Assembly: GCA_037349315.1 (NCBI GenBank)
Contig: JBAIAC010000004.1
Coordinates: forward strand, 25,051,001 to 25,115,000
DNA length: 64,000 nucleotides
Direction of reading: 5' to 3'
Source: Chelydra serpentina
Lineage: Eukaryota; Chordata; Testudines; Chelydridae
Shown here: positions 32,736-42,111 of the stretch, in pieces
Position numbering within the stretch: position 1 is the stretch's first letter
Layout of the letters: every line of letters starts with the position of its first letter
Position numbers and translations under genes: made by a program
The notes under the pieces: generated by a model
What the model was told of the DNA's origin: nothing
Databases searched by the model: none
The model's input: the letters and a program-made list of their open reading frames with translations, nothing else

Positions 32736-33667
32736 GTGCCATGGTTGTCACATGATCAGTGAAACTGGTTTCAGAGGGCCCCTGTTCCCTGGAGAAGCTG
32801 CTATTGTCAGGATACCAAGGTAACAGGGAAGAGGTGGAGTTAGGTTGGAAGCAACTCAGCCATGTGGACAAGTTCTACTTATTCAGCTTAACCTGCATGC
32901 AGCTTCTCTCTTTGCTAATGAAACATGGCACCTCATGGGAGTTGCAGTTCAGGCACCTCATGCCCCTATTCTTTCCTCTGGGCTGGGTTGCCCAGTCAAA
33001 CTATATCTCTCATGAGAAATCTGCAGTCATGTGACTCATGATGCACCATGAGGCTTGGTCAGAGGGGAGAGCACATTGCATCATGGGAGCTGTAGCCCAG
33101 TCAGGGAACCTGTTCCATAGGAAAGCATGAGGACATTAAACCCCCACAGCACCATTGGCAGAGGCAGTTCAATGTTGAACTTGCTCAAAGGAAAAGGTAA
33201 GATGAAATATTTTATTTTGCTTTTCCAGACAGAAAATCAAAGTTTCAGCAAAATTGAACTTTTCCCATTTTTGTGTAAACTGCATTTTCTGTCAAATTCT
33301 CATCTAGCTTTATTAAGCATGAGTGAAAGGGAGCATGAAAACTCATCAAGGCCCTTTGTCAAAAAAACGGGGAGAAACCACTAAGGCTTATTGTAGTTCA
33401 GTTGATTATTTATCCTTTGTCTTTGGGTCTGATCCAAAGCCCATTGAAATCAATGGGGCATTTCCCACTAACTTCAGAGGACTTTGGATCAAGCCCTTTC
33501 TCCAATGCTCAGGCAGCTGCTGACCTTCAGCTCGCAGCAGACTGTAGGAGCAAGAACACACAAACACAGAAAAAATCTGAGGATTAAAGGTGTTAAGAGA
33601 CAGAAAAAAAAGTGCAGGGCATAATCCTGGATGACATCAGGTATTTATTATAAAATTCATACTGCAC
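32736..33667. other. Unassigned, with a small palindromic repeat
   Basis: No gene recognised. 33430-33439 and 33482-33491 form perfect arms TGATCCAAAG / CTTTGGATCA around AAATCAATGGGG-type sequence, a palindrome family also seen near 40240 and 38280. Confidence 0.45.
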
Positions 33668-33670
33668 TTA

Positions 33671-33966
33671 GCCCAGGGCTACACTAGCGGAGGGGGGTCG
33701 ATCTACGATACGCAGATTCAGCTACGTGAATAACGTAGCTGAAATCGGCGTATCGTAATCGGCTTACCTGACCATGAAGACGGCGGCGCGTCGATCACTG
33801 CAGCTCCCCCGTCGACTCCGCTTGCGCCGGTCGATGACGTGGTTTTACGGCGCCGACGGGGAGCGCGATCGGGGATCGATTAGGCGCGTCTTAACGAGAC
33901 GCGAAAAATCGATCCCCGATAGATCGATTGCTACCCGCCGATCCGGCGGGTAGTGAAGACAAGCCC
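33671..33966 (-). mobile_element. PIF/Harbinger-like MITE, copy 4 (divergent subfamily)
   Basis: 296 bp flanked by TTA (33668-33670) and TCA (33967-33969, one change). The ends GCCCAGGGCTACACTAGC and, reverse-complemented, GGGCTTGTCTTCACTAC are less similar than in copies 2 and 3. The GATTCAGCTACGTGAATAAC hairpin and the GGCGCGTCTTAACGAGACGC hairpin occupy the same places. Orientation is as copy 3. Confidence 0.82.
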
Positions 33967-34026
33967 TCAGTCTTATGGTATGTCTCTGAATAAGAAGCAA
34001 GCTGAAATGACCAGTATTGTGTTGGA

Positions 34027-34215
34027 AGTGTTGTTGTAGCCTTGTTGGTCCCAGGATATTAGAGAGACAAGGTGGGTGAAGGAATATCTTTTATTGGACC
34101 AGCTTCTGTTGGTGAAAAAAACCAAGCTTTCAAGCTTACACGGAGCTGTTTTCAGAGCTCTGTGTAAGCTCAAACATTTGTCTCTTTTTCCAACAGAAGT
34201 TAGCCCAATAAAAGC
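34027..34215 (+). repeat. Dispersed repeat with TTTTATTGGACCAG motif, copy 2
   Basis: GTTGTAGCCTTGTTGGTCCC, GATATTAGAGAGACAAGGTG, TTTTATTGGACCAGC and AAGCTTTCAAGC appear in family order. The right part is followed by a partly inverted repeat of the same words (CAACAGAAGTTAGCCCAATA), so two pieces in opposite orientation may abut. Confidence 0.65.
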
Positions 34216-34649
34216 TATTATCTCACGCACCTTGCATCTCCAGTATTACGTAGCAGAGATGGTGAGGGAACTGATTCAGACCATTTGAGTAATGTGTGTG
34301 GAGTCAAAATAGGAAAGGTGAGCAAGAGAAAGATGATTGACCGAAGGCCTGAAATGTTTTATAATTAGAGTTAGCCTATAACACTTAACCATTCAAGTAC
34401 TGGCCTAATGCAGCAGCATTAATTATAAATGTCCTGGTGATCATCTTCTTCCTCCTCATTTGGCCATAATGAGTGTCAAACTGAGCTTCAGTTACTGGCA
34501 TGCATGGCTACTTTATAATAATTTCCCCACATAAGTGCAAGGGCATTAAAAATAGGTGAAGAGACCCCTACAATGACAGGTTCTGACAAGTTATTCAGTT
34601 TTGCTTTTCTAGAGTTAATGCTATTTTTCCTTTTCATCCCTAAGAGAAG
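34216..34649. other. Unassigned stretch before the retroviral fragment
   Basis: No LTR, primer-binding site or 5' gag is recognisable here, so the retroviral fragment is truncated on its left. Confidence 0.4.
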
Positions 34650-34717
34650 GATATGAAGAAAGGGGGGACAAAGTTAAGGGACGGCCAGGGCCACCTGGGA
34701 AGGGGAGGGGCCCTCGC

Positions 34718-34876
34718 CTGGGTCGAAATCAGTGCGCTATCTGTAAGGAAGAGGGGCACTGGAAGAATGAATGCCCCCGGCGACAGGCCATGGGAAGGCA
34801 ACGTAAAGATAAATCCCCGTCCCTTCCCATCCTCTACAACGGTACGGGACGTTCAGGGGAGGAATCTTCCCCATAG
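34718..34876 (+). pseudogene. Endogenous retroviral gag, nucleocapsid end
   Basis: In the frame containing 34733 a CCHC zinc knuckle is visible (C at 34733, then C, H and C with X2, X4, X4 spacing). This nucleocapsid motif binds genomic RNA. A basic and proline-rich tail follows, then an in-frame TAG at 34874-34876. A longer open frame in another phase (34653-35066) overlaps but reads through the knuckle out of frame and is not the gene. The rest of gag is absent. Confidence 0.72.
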
Positions 34877-35275
34877 GGGGGGCCGGGGGACCCAGCGGCC
34901 CCTCCGGGCGGCGCAAGCTGACAGCCTGGATCCCACGGTAAAAATTAAAGTGGGGGGGCCCGCCCAATTGAAGTCCTTATTGACACTGGGGCCACCCTTA
35001 GTTTGCTCCCCCTTAATAAGGCTCCCCGAGGTAGAGCTCGGGGACGTGCCATGGTCCAAGGGATAGAGGGACAAACTACAGCTTTGGAAAAAACTTTGCC
35101 TCTCCTAGTGAAAATAGGGGACCGTCAAATTTCCCACCAGTTTGTTTACAGCCCCTCTGGCCCCATCGCGCTACTCGGACGAGATATCCTCACTAAACTG
35201 CAGGCGGAAATCTCGTTCGACAAAGGGACTATGGAAGTTAGACTCAGTAATCCTCTAACTACCAGATGGCCCTGA
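34877..35275 (+). pseudogene. Endogenous retroviral protease, frame-shifted
   Basis: The aspartic protease active-site motif LIDTGA is encoded at about 34976-34993 (Asp at 34982-34984) and the second conserved block LLGRDIL at about 35172-35193. The segment just before the active site (KIKVGG) is in another frame, so a one-base change in the preceding G run (about 34951-34957) broke continuity. The frame also contains stops between the TAG and the active site, and it ends at 35273-35275. The domain lies directly downstream of the gag stop, as in gammaretroviruses. Confidence 0.75.
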
Positions 35276-35351
35276 TAAGTGCTAGGAATCACTCCCCGGA
35301 ATGCCAGGGGAGGAGTGAAGGGAACCAGCTATCAGGGGTTAACCTTAAGGT

Positions 35352-36428
35352 TTGGGCGGAGAAGGGAGGTGTCGCTCGGCCCGGAATGCTTCACCAGTGC
35401 ATATTTCCCTTAAGGAGGGAAGCAGCCCAGTCCGAATTCGACAATACCCCCTTAAGCTAACCACTCGGATCGGGTTAAAACCTCTGATTCAAAAGTTTCT
35501 GCAGTGCGGGTGGCTCAGGGAAGGCACGTCCCCATACAATACTCCGATAATGGGGGTGCCTAAGCCTAATGGGCAGTATCGGTTGGTCCAGGACCTAAGA
35601 CAAATTAACAAGTTAATAGAAGCCCCCTATCCAGTTGTCCCGAATCCCTATACTATTCTGGGCCAAGTTCCCAAAAATCACAGCTGGTTCTCTGTCATAG
35701 ATTTAAAAGATGCCTTCTTTTCCATTCCCCTTGATCTGGAGTCTCAGAGACTGTTTGCCTTTGAGTGGGAGGACCCAGATACCCACTACAAAGCTCAATA
35801 CCTTTGGACCGTTGTCCCACAAGGACTTACCTGTGCACCTGAGATTTTTGGCAGCCAGTTAAGAAGGGAACTCGCCCCATTCCTGGCTAAACACCCTTCA
35901 TGTAACATAGGCCAGTATTGCGATGATTTGCTCTTAAGTACTGAAACAGAGGCAGCCTGTAAAGAGCAAACTATAGAGCTCCTTAATTACCTTGGGGCAC
36001 AGGGGTATAAGGTCTCAAAGGAAAAAGCACAACTGGTTAAGCAGCAGGTCACTTTCCTTGGGCATCACTTGTGCCAAGGAAGTCGTAGTCTGGGTAAAGA
36101 AAGAATCCAGGTTATACTTGATAGCCCTCAGCCCCAAACCCCCCGAGAACTACGGGCATTTCTGGGACTGACTGGCTTTTGTCGGCTCTGGATCCCTGAC
36201 TACGGGGGAAGAGCCAAACCACTATATGAATCCTTAACTAAAGAGGGTCTGCTCCATTGGACGTGGACCAGAGAGATGGAAAAAGCATTTCGAGAGCTAA
36301 AAGAAGCCTTGGTTCAGCCTCCCGCTCTAGCCCTCCTAGACCCATGGAGGCCATTCACCCTATACGTTCATGAGAGGGGAGGGGTGGCTGCTGGAGTTCT
36401 GTGCCAAAGGTCGGGACCAACCTGGTGA
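35352..36428 (+). pseudogene. Endogenous retroviral reverse transcriptase, partial
   Basis: An open frame of 358 codons covers the polymerase domain and part of the connection. Visible in order are the LVQDLRQIN block, IDLKDAFFSIPL with the first catalytic Asp, VVPQGL, and YCDD (Tyr at 35916-35918) with the catalytic Asp pair. FLGH follows in the thumb. The YCDD has Cys where exogenous gammaretroviruses usually have Val. The start chosen here is only where the frame opens (a TTG). The natural start would be protease cleavage upstream, and the frame is broken there. It ends at an in-frame TGA (36426-36428). It is not a working enzyme. Confidence 0.85.
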
Positions 36429-36893
36429 CCTATTGGATACTACTCAAAGGTGTTGGACCCTGTCACCAAGGGATGGCCTGCCTGTTTACGGGCTGTTGCA
36501 GCAACCACTCTCCTTGTACAGGAGGCTGAGAAGTTGACCCTGGGGGGGGGACACTGAGGTTGTGGTCCCCCACGGGGTGCTTCAAATACTAGGGACAGGT
36601 GCAGGGGAAAAGCATCTAAATCCCAGCCGACATACCAGATATGAAGTAGGGCTCTTGCTAGCCCCTAACTTAACCTTTAGGACAGTTAGCTCCCTCAACC
36701 CAGCTACCCTATTGCCCGATCCTCGAATTTCCCATGAGGCTAGCCCCACTCATGACTGTATTGAAGTCTTGCAACAGGAAACCAAACCCCGCCCTGATCT
36801 CTCGGACTTGCCTTGGCCCAACCCTGAAATTGAAGGGTACGTTGACGGGTCTCTGAGCACACCTACTGCATTGGCTCTACAGACAAGATAGGT
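36429..36893 (+). pseudogene. Retroviral connection region and start of RNase H, broken
   Basis: After the TGA the same frame continues with sequence resembling the connection (LDPVTKGWPACLRAVAA). A frame change near the G run at 36541-36550 follows, and an open frame (36562-36891) ends in YVDGS, the first catalytic block of RNase H (Asp at about 36844). Homology then stops, so most of RNase H and everything downstream is missing. Confidence 0.65.
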
Positions 36894-37002
36894 GGGACAA
36901 TGACAAGTTTGAGGCTCTTGCTGGGGTTTAAGCATGAGTTGAGTTCCTGGACTGAGTCATCGATGTACATGCACAATGGCAGATTTTTAGGTACCTAAGG
37001 GA

Positions 37003-37770
37003 CTTTATCACAGACGTGTCAAGCGTCACTCACTGGGTATGAGATTCATGCATTAGCATGCTATCTCACTCTCACACACATTCCTAAGCTTATCTCATGC
37101 ATTTTGAGTAAATATATAAAGATTTAAAATATTTTTACTCAGGCGCTGCAAGAGACAACAATACAGCTGGGGCCTCAGGCCCAGGCCTTAGAGCTTGGAA
37201 AGCTTGTGTACTGTGGTAACCCTGGAGACTACAGACCTGCGTTCTAGATGCATTTGAGAGGAGAGAGGAGGGTTTTCTTGGTGTGTGTGAATACTCGAAG
37301 GTTAACAAAATATGAGTTCGCCCACAACACCCCAGCAGGAATTGATCAAAAGTTTGTGAATTCTGCAAAATACAGTTCAAAATGTAAACCACACTGGACA
37401 AATTCATGTTCTCAGAGATCTCCAACCATCTAGATTTTTGTTCCAACCAGCAAATAGTTGTTTTTATTACTATCCCCTGGTTTGCACTGCATATAAAATT
37501 CTCACATGCCCTAAACTTTAGTATGAATTAGGACATTTAAGTGTTTCATATGCAATATTAAGTAGCATACATTTTAAAACTAACTACTAAGTGCTGGTTG
37601 AATTAAAAACCTGAACTATTGGATGTCGCCACAGATGAAAGATGAGAGTCCCTGACTTAAGCAATTATCTAACCCACCACCTGGAAAGTCTCATTCTTCA
37701 GCCTTGAATCTCACTCTTTGGGGCTGTAAAGCTCACTCTTACAGACAGCCAAACCTTGGCATCTCTGTTA
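37003..37770 (-). repeat. Unclassified 770-bp repeat, copy A
   Basis: Its reverse complement matches 57597-58697 over nearly its whole length, apart from the hAT-like insertion in that copy. Shared words include GCCAAGG, TTTACAGCCCCAAAGAGTGA, CAACTATTTGCTGGTTG, TTTTGAACTGTATTTTG, GTCTCCA, GTTACCACAGTACACAAGC and TTTTAAATCTTTATA. No long open frame or terminal repeat is evident. Here the sequence across 37147-37175 is the undisturbed target of the insertion seen in copy B. Confidence 0.8.
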
Positions 37771-37787
37771 TCAGTGAAAACTTAGGC

Positions 37788-37998
37788 ACCTAGGGAGTTT
37801 AGGTACCTACAGTGTTAAGTGGCAGCTGTGTGGAGGTTTTGAGGATCTAAATTTTGGACTTAGATGCCTAAACCCTTTTGTGAAACTAGCCCTGTGTTTC
37901 AATTCCCCATCTATACACAGGGGTAACATTGGCCCAACTCCCATGGTGTTGTAAGGATAAATCTCTTGATACCTGTGAGGTGCCTGCAGCATAGGTAC
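37788..37998. repeat. Short relative of the 26071 TIR repeat, plus MIR remnant
   Basis: 37788-37894 begins TTAGGCACCTAGGGAGTTTA and ends GATGCCTAAACCCTTTTGTG then AAACTAGCCCTG, matching the ends of the 1.1-kb element at 26071. 37895-37998 (CAATTCCCCATCTATACA, GTTGTAAGGATAAAT) looks like a MIR 3' part. Confidence 0.5.
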
Positions 37999-38619
37999 CT
38001 AGACAGATATTAAGCTACATGTTAAGGCCCTGATTCAGCAAGGTACCTATGTATGTGTGATGTCCTGTCCCTTTAAATGGTTGGGCAGTCTGTACTCAGC
38101 GCAGAGCCTCACTTTCATTTTGGTTTCTGTTTTGCTGCCTGAACAATGAAGTCACCACAGCAGAGAGAGAGGAAGTTGGTAGAGAGAAACACAGCTATTG
38201 CCTGTTCTGCTGGGTCCAAATATTAGCATATGAGTAAGCGTCATCTCTGAAGTCTTTGATCCTATGATATTTTTCCCATTGACTTCAATGGAACTACACA
38301 GTTGCTTATAATTAGGCATTTGCTAAGTACTTTACTAATGAGAGCCAAAAACAGGCACAGGGAATGCAACTTGTACAACCTAGCTGAGCTCATCTTGCTG
38401 TAGAAGCCTTAATAATATTATTTTCCCTCTGCAGACTTACCATTGTATTAGCAAAGGGTTTTGTGGTGGATCTGTGTGTGGACTCTTAGGACATTTCTTA
38501 TAATAGAAAGTGCATATTATTGGAGATATAATAAGGCCATTTTCATACAGAGATAAACTGTGCTGAGACAAAGAGTCTTTGATTATGTCCCTGCACTGGG
38601 AGCTTAACAATGCATACAC
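37999..38619. other. Unassigned intergenic sequence
   Basis: No gene recognised. Minus-strand open frames at 38437-38664 and 38543-38782 partly overlap the LINE scrap below and are not credible genes. Confidence 0.4.
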
Positions 38620-38840
38620 ACAGCTTAGAGGAAAGGTGAGAAGGGATATGATAACAGCCAACATGAAAATGCTTTAAGAAGAAATATTTAAGGTGGTTAA
38701 TTAAGGATAGTAAGAGGAGTAATGGCCTAAAACTAGAAAAGGGAAATGTTAAATTAGGCATTAGGAAAAAGTGTTCTAACATCTATGCCAATTAGGGAAT
38801 GGAAGAGAGGCACTAGAAGACCAGGTGAAGTATCCACAAT
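38620..38840 (+). mobile_element. Ancient CR1/L2-like C-terminal scrap
   Basis: In one frame LRGKVRRDMITANMKML is reminiscent of the CR1 'RRLRGDMIAVFKYL' block. Further on, CTAGAAAAGGGAAATG and AATTAGGGAATGGAAGA echo the region before the ORF2 stop. It has many stops and is very old. Confidence 0.45.
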
Positions 38841-38945
38841 TCTGTACTAGCACAGGCAGTTGCATGAAAAAAGGGACCAACCCTCTCCTCCTGTGGTGCG
38901 GGACATCTTTCTTTCTTCAAGGAAGTAGTACTCAATGCATGGGAC

Positions 38946-39062
38946 AACTTGTTCTGTTTGTCACAAGATAGAAGACTTTGGCTTTAGCTTGCCCATGGTA
39001 TTTTCAGCTAAATATATATTAGTTATGTAGACAAGCTTCTTCTTTCTGGCAAATCAGTATGC
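38946..39062 (+). repeat. About 117-bp direct repeat, copy 1
   Basis: TGTCACAAGATAGAAGACTT, CCCATGGTATTTTCAGCTAA and TTCTTTCTGGCAAATCAGTA also occur in the same order at 39738-39858. Flanks outside the repeat do not match. Confidence 0.75.
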
Positions 39063-39737
39063 CAATATCTGCTTAAGTAAAGCCTCCCACCATTCTTCCT
39101 GAGAGTAGATAGTTGTATGCTAACTCATTTTTCAATTTCTTCATTCGTATTTCCAATTACAGCTTTTTCATATCAACTCACTTCTTCATTAGCATCAACA
39201 AAGCCAGTATGAGGGAGAAATGCTACTTTTCTTTAAATATGTGCTGTAGTTTGTGTAATTACTGTGCTTGGCAAGAGATATGAAACACTATTGAATTTTC
39301 CAACCTATTTCTTTGGCGAGTAAAACACTTTTGCCTCCCTAGTAGGAACCTCCAGAGAGAGGTAGCAATAAAAATTGTACAAAGAGGATATAAAACTGCA
39401 AATGCAGCTGTGTTTCAAGTTTCCATGTTCTGCAAGACATTTGAATGGACAAGTCACTTTAAGGACTGCACCATTTCAGCTGACCCAAATTTCTGTGAAT
39501 TCCCAATCATACCTATTTCCAAAATGTGCACTGAAAACATTATCTCTCAAACATGAGGCAGGACATTTTCTATTGAGGAATAGCAAAGCAGCATAGATGC
39601 ACCCTGTTATTGAAAACATTGATTGAACAGTCTCTCTGTGTTGTACTCTCTTTCCTACTGAAATTACATATAGATGACTACAGTAATACACTCCTGTTTA
39701 ATTCATGACCAGATTAAAGTGTAGACGAGCTTGCGGC
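39063..39737. other. Unassigned spacer between direct repeats
   Basis: No gene or known element recognised between the two 120-bp direct repeats. Confidence 0.45.
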
Positions 39738-39858
39738 AGCTTGTTCTTGTTTTGTCTGTCACAAGATAGAAGACTTTGGTTTAATTATCCCATGGTATTT
39801 TCAGCTAACTATATATTAGTGATGTGGACAGGAGTCTTCTTTCTGGCAAATCAGTATG
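39738..39858 (+). repeat. About 120-bp direct repeat, copy 2
   Basis: Second copy of the unit at 38946, same orientation, about 790 bp downstream, with perhaps 10-15 per cent differences. The family is unknown. Confidence 0.75.
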
Positions 39859-40201
39859 ACAGTCACATGGCAATTATAGATCAGCCACCCAGTTCAGTTG
39901 TTACGTGGGGAATCTTTCCATTTATGACACATTTTTTTCCTGTGTTGCTAATTCGAAGTATTCCTGACACTTGCCTTCTAAAATGAAAATCAGTAAAAAT
40001 CTGACTGCCTGTATTTGTGGAACTGACAAATCCTGGAAAACATACTTACAAGCTCAGTGCAAAATGAATACTAGTGTTTCAGTGTTCACACATTAACTGC
40101 CTCACAATGGGTGAGGGGTCTGCTAGTCCCTATGCTGTCTCAGCACCCCCCAAACCTCTCCTGGGCAGAGCCTGCCAGTTTCTTAGTGGCGAACGAACAC
40201 T

Positions 40202-40220
40202 CACACACACACACACACAC
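40202..40220 (+). repeat. (CA)n microsatellite
   Basis: About nine CA dinucleotides, next to a small palindromic repeat at 40230-40290 (CCTATTGAAATCGATGG against CATTTCAATGGG). Confidence 0.9.
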
Positions 40221-40319
40221 ATGCCTGTCCCAACGCCTATTGAAATCGATGGAGGTCTTTCCATTCATTTCAATGGGAGATGAAATGGGCACATAAAGTA
40301 AAAATTTCAAGGGTCTAAG

Positions 40320-40620
40320 TCAGGCCTGCACAACTCGTAAAGCGGCGAGGGCCATATTACTCCAAAGAAAACAGCTGAGGGCCAAAACCCCCTGGCCCCG
40401 CGGAAACACGCCCCCCCCCCCCAGGGCTGCCCGCCCCGCAGAAACAACCCCTCCTTCCCCAGAGCTGGGGTGTGGAAGCCTGTAGAGGGGGAAAGAAACA
40501 GCACGCATAGGGTGACCGGATCACAGCAGGAAAATAGGACCCGCCCCCTCCACGCTCGGCCCCACCATCACACCCCTCTTCACCCCCCCCACAGGGGTCA
40601 CTATATTACTGCACACAACA
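40320..40620. repeat. C-rich interspersed repeats of unknown class
   Basis: CAGGCCTGCACAACTCGTAA at 40321 and TAGGGTGACCGGATCACAGC at 40508 look like the starts of two different dispersed elements, followed by C runs. Neither has a recognisable complete structure. Confidence 0.4.
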
Positions 40621-40774
40621 GTCAATCAATGGGGTAAGTGGCTGTCTGTAGTGTGTGTTTGGGGGTACTTGCTGTGTGCTGAGCTTGTGTCTGTCTGTTT
40701 GTTCATTTGTTTGTTTACAGGACCGTGTGCTGTGGCTGGCAGTTGGAAGCTGTGAGCTTCTACACCAGGGGGCG

Positions 40775-40812
40775 GGGCTAATCAATCAGGGAGGCCAGGG
40801 CTTTATAAAGCA
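40775..40812 (+). promoter_or_regulatory. Possible CR1 internal promoter elements
   Basis: A GGGGCGGGGC box (about 40769-40779), an AATCAATCAG segment and a TATA-like CTTTATAAAGC (40800-40810) lie together in the CR1 5' untranslated region. LINE promoters lie within the element's 5' end, so the position fits. The function is inferred from the motifs only. Confidence 0.35.
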
Positions 40813-41267
40813 GTGCACAAGCGACCAGGGAGCTTTGCGACCAGGGGCTGCAAACAGGGGAGTTTGAGAGGGAGTTTGGAAGGGGGCAAGCTATCCTTGC
40901 CATTCCTAATTCTTTTTACCCAAACTAAAGGGAGAGGCAGAGCAACCAGGTGGCTGCAGACGGGGGAGTGAGTACCTGTTGAGGGGGCAGTTTGGCACTT
41001 TGACCGTGTGCTTGAGTGTTTGATTTCCTGTTTGAATAGTGTGATTTGGGAGTGCTTCATTGCAGACTCTTCTAAAAAGACTGTCAATCAGCTGCGCACC
41101 AGCGGAGCAGCGCATAGCAGAGAAGCAAACAGGTGGAGTTAGCCTGGGAGTTCGCCTGGAGAGAGCCTACTGAGGCATCCCCCTTGCAGGTTTCCCTGAG
41201 TAGCTTCTGCCACAAGTGAGGAAACTCTTCGAAGGAAGGAACTACGGAGGCTGAGCGATCCGCTGTC

Positions 41268-42067
41268 GTGACCTGCACAGGATGTGCCATGTTTGTCTTT
41301 CTTCCACAGGATAGAAGCGACTTTGTCTGTACAAAGTGCAAGCTGATCTCCATATTGGAGGAGAAGATTCAAGGTCTGGAGAAACGAGTATCAACCCTGC
41401 GTTCCATAAAAGAAAATGAGGAGTTCCTGGATAGACGTCAGGATAGGCTTCAGCGGGTGCAGTGTTGTGAGGATTCAGAGCAGGCTACGCAGCGGGGACA
41501 GAAGACCAGCGAGGATAATTGGCGGCATGTGACCTCCAGAAGAGGAAAGAGTATGAGACAAGTCATATTCAGATGAGCAACCGTTTTCATGTTCTCTCCA
41601 CAGGCACTAGTGCAGAGAGTGGAGTGAATGATGCATCTGAGGGAACAGAGCAGAAGGAGACTCCACTGATTGGAAGGCATGAGATGCACAGTCCTAGGGA
41701 TGGGGGTTCCACGACCACCACTCCCAAGAGGAGGAGGAGGGTGATGGTGGTCGGGGACTCTCTCCTCAGGGGGACTGAGTCATCTATCTGCCGCCCTGAC
41801 CGGGAAAACCGAGAGGTGTGCTGCTTGCCAGGGGCTAGGATTCGTGATGTGACGGAGAGACTGCCGAGACTCATCAAGCCCTCAGATCGCTACCCCTTCC
41901 TGCTTCTCCACGTGGGCAACAATGATACTGCCAAGAATGACCTTGAGCGTATTACTGCAGACTACTAAGAAGGAGTGCTAGGCAGAGACGGGCTCCACCT
42001 GACGAAGAGAGGGAAGAGCATCTTTGGAAGCAGGCTGGCCAACCTAGTGAGGAGGGCTTTAAACTAG
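41268..42067 (+). pseudogene. CR1 ORF1 (zinc ribbon plus SGNH esterase-like domain), damaged
   Basis: The first part (41268-41576) encodes two CXXC pairs (CTGC and CTKC) and a following coiled-coil-like stretch (ILEEKIQGLEKRVSTL). It changes frame near 41520-41576 and continues at about 41519-41968 with an SGNH hydrolase start: GDSLLRG (nucleophile Ser) and HVGNND. A TAA at 41966-41968 follows, and then in the same frame [16 protein letters not shown], which carries the final Asp and His, to TAG at 42065. Only about ten codons separate the HVG block from DGLH, whereas this family normally has several dozen residues there. That points to an internal deletion. ORF1 is therefore inactive by frameshift, stop and deletion. 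The frame opens at a GTG; the first ATG is at 41289, inside the first zinc motif. Confidence 0.75.
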
Positions 42068-42111
42068 GTTCACCGGGGGAAGGAGACCAAAGCCCCGAGG
42101 TAAGTGGGGAA

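Larger units (their letters stand above)
34650..36895 (+). mobile_element. Class I (gamma-like) endogenous retrovirus fragment, no LTRs
   Basis: A decayed internal fragment holds, in order, the gag nucleocapsid end, protease, reverse transcriptase, connection region and the start of RNase H. No capsid or matrix, integrase, envelope or LTR is visible. Gene order, the single zinc knuckle, the in-frame stop between gag and pro, and the polymerase motifs point to a gammaretrovirus-related lineage. Frameshifts in G runs (about 34950-34960 and 36540-36550) and several stops show it is non-functional. Endpoints are approximate because flanking homology simply ends. Confidence 0.85.

Noticed and set aside
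21400..33966. CRISPR-like or regular spaced palindromes
   Set aside because: The palindromes belong to dispersed MITE copies with target duplications, not to an array with spacers.
34653..35066. 137-codon open frame as a gene product
   Set aside because: It reads the retroviral nucleocapsid/protease region out of phase. The zinc knuckle and the protease active site lie in another frame.
38946..39858. LTR pair of a small retroelement
   Set aside because: The direct repeats lack TG...CA ends, and no primer-binding site, polypurine tract or flanking duplication was seen. Kept only as an unexplained direct repeat.
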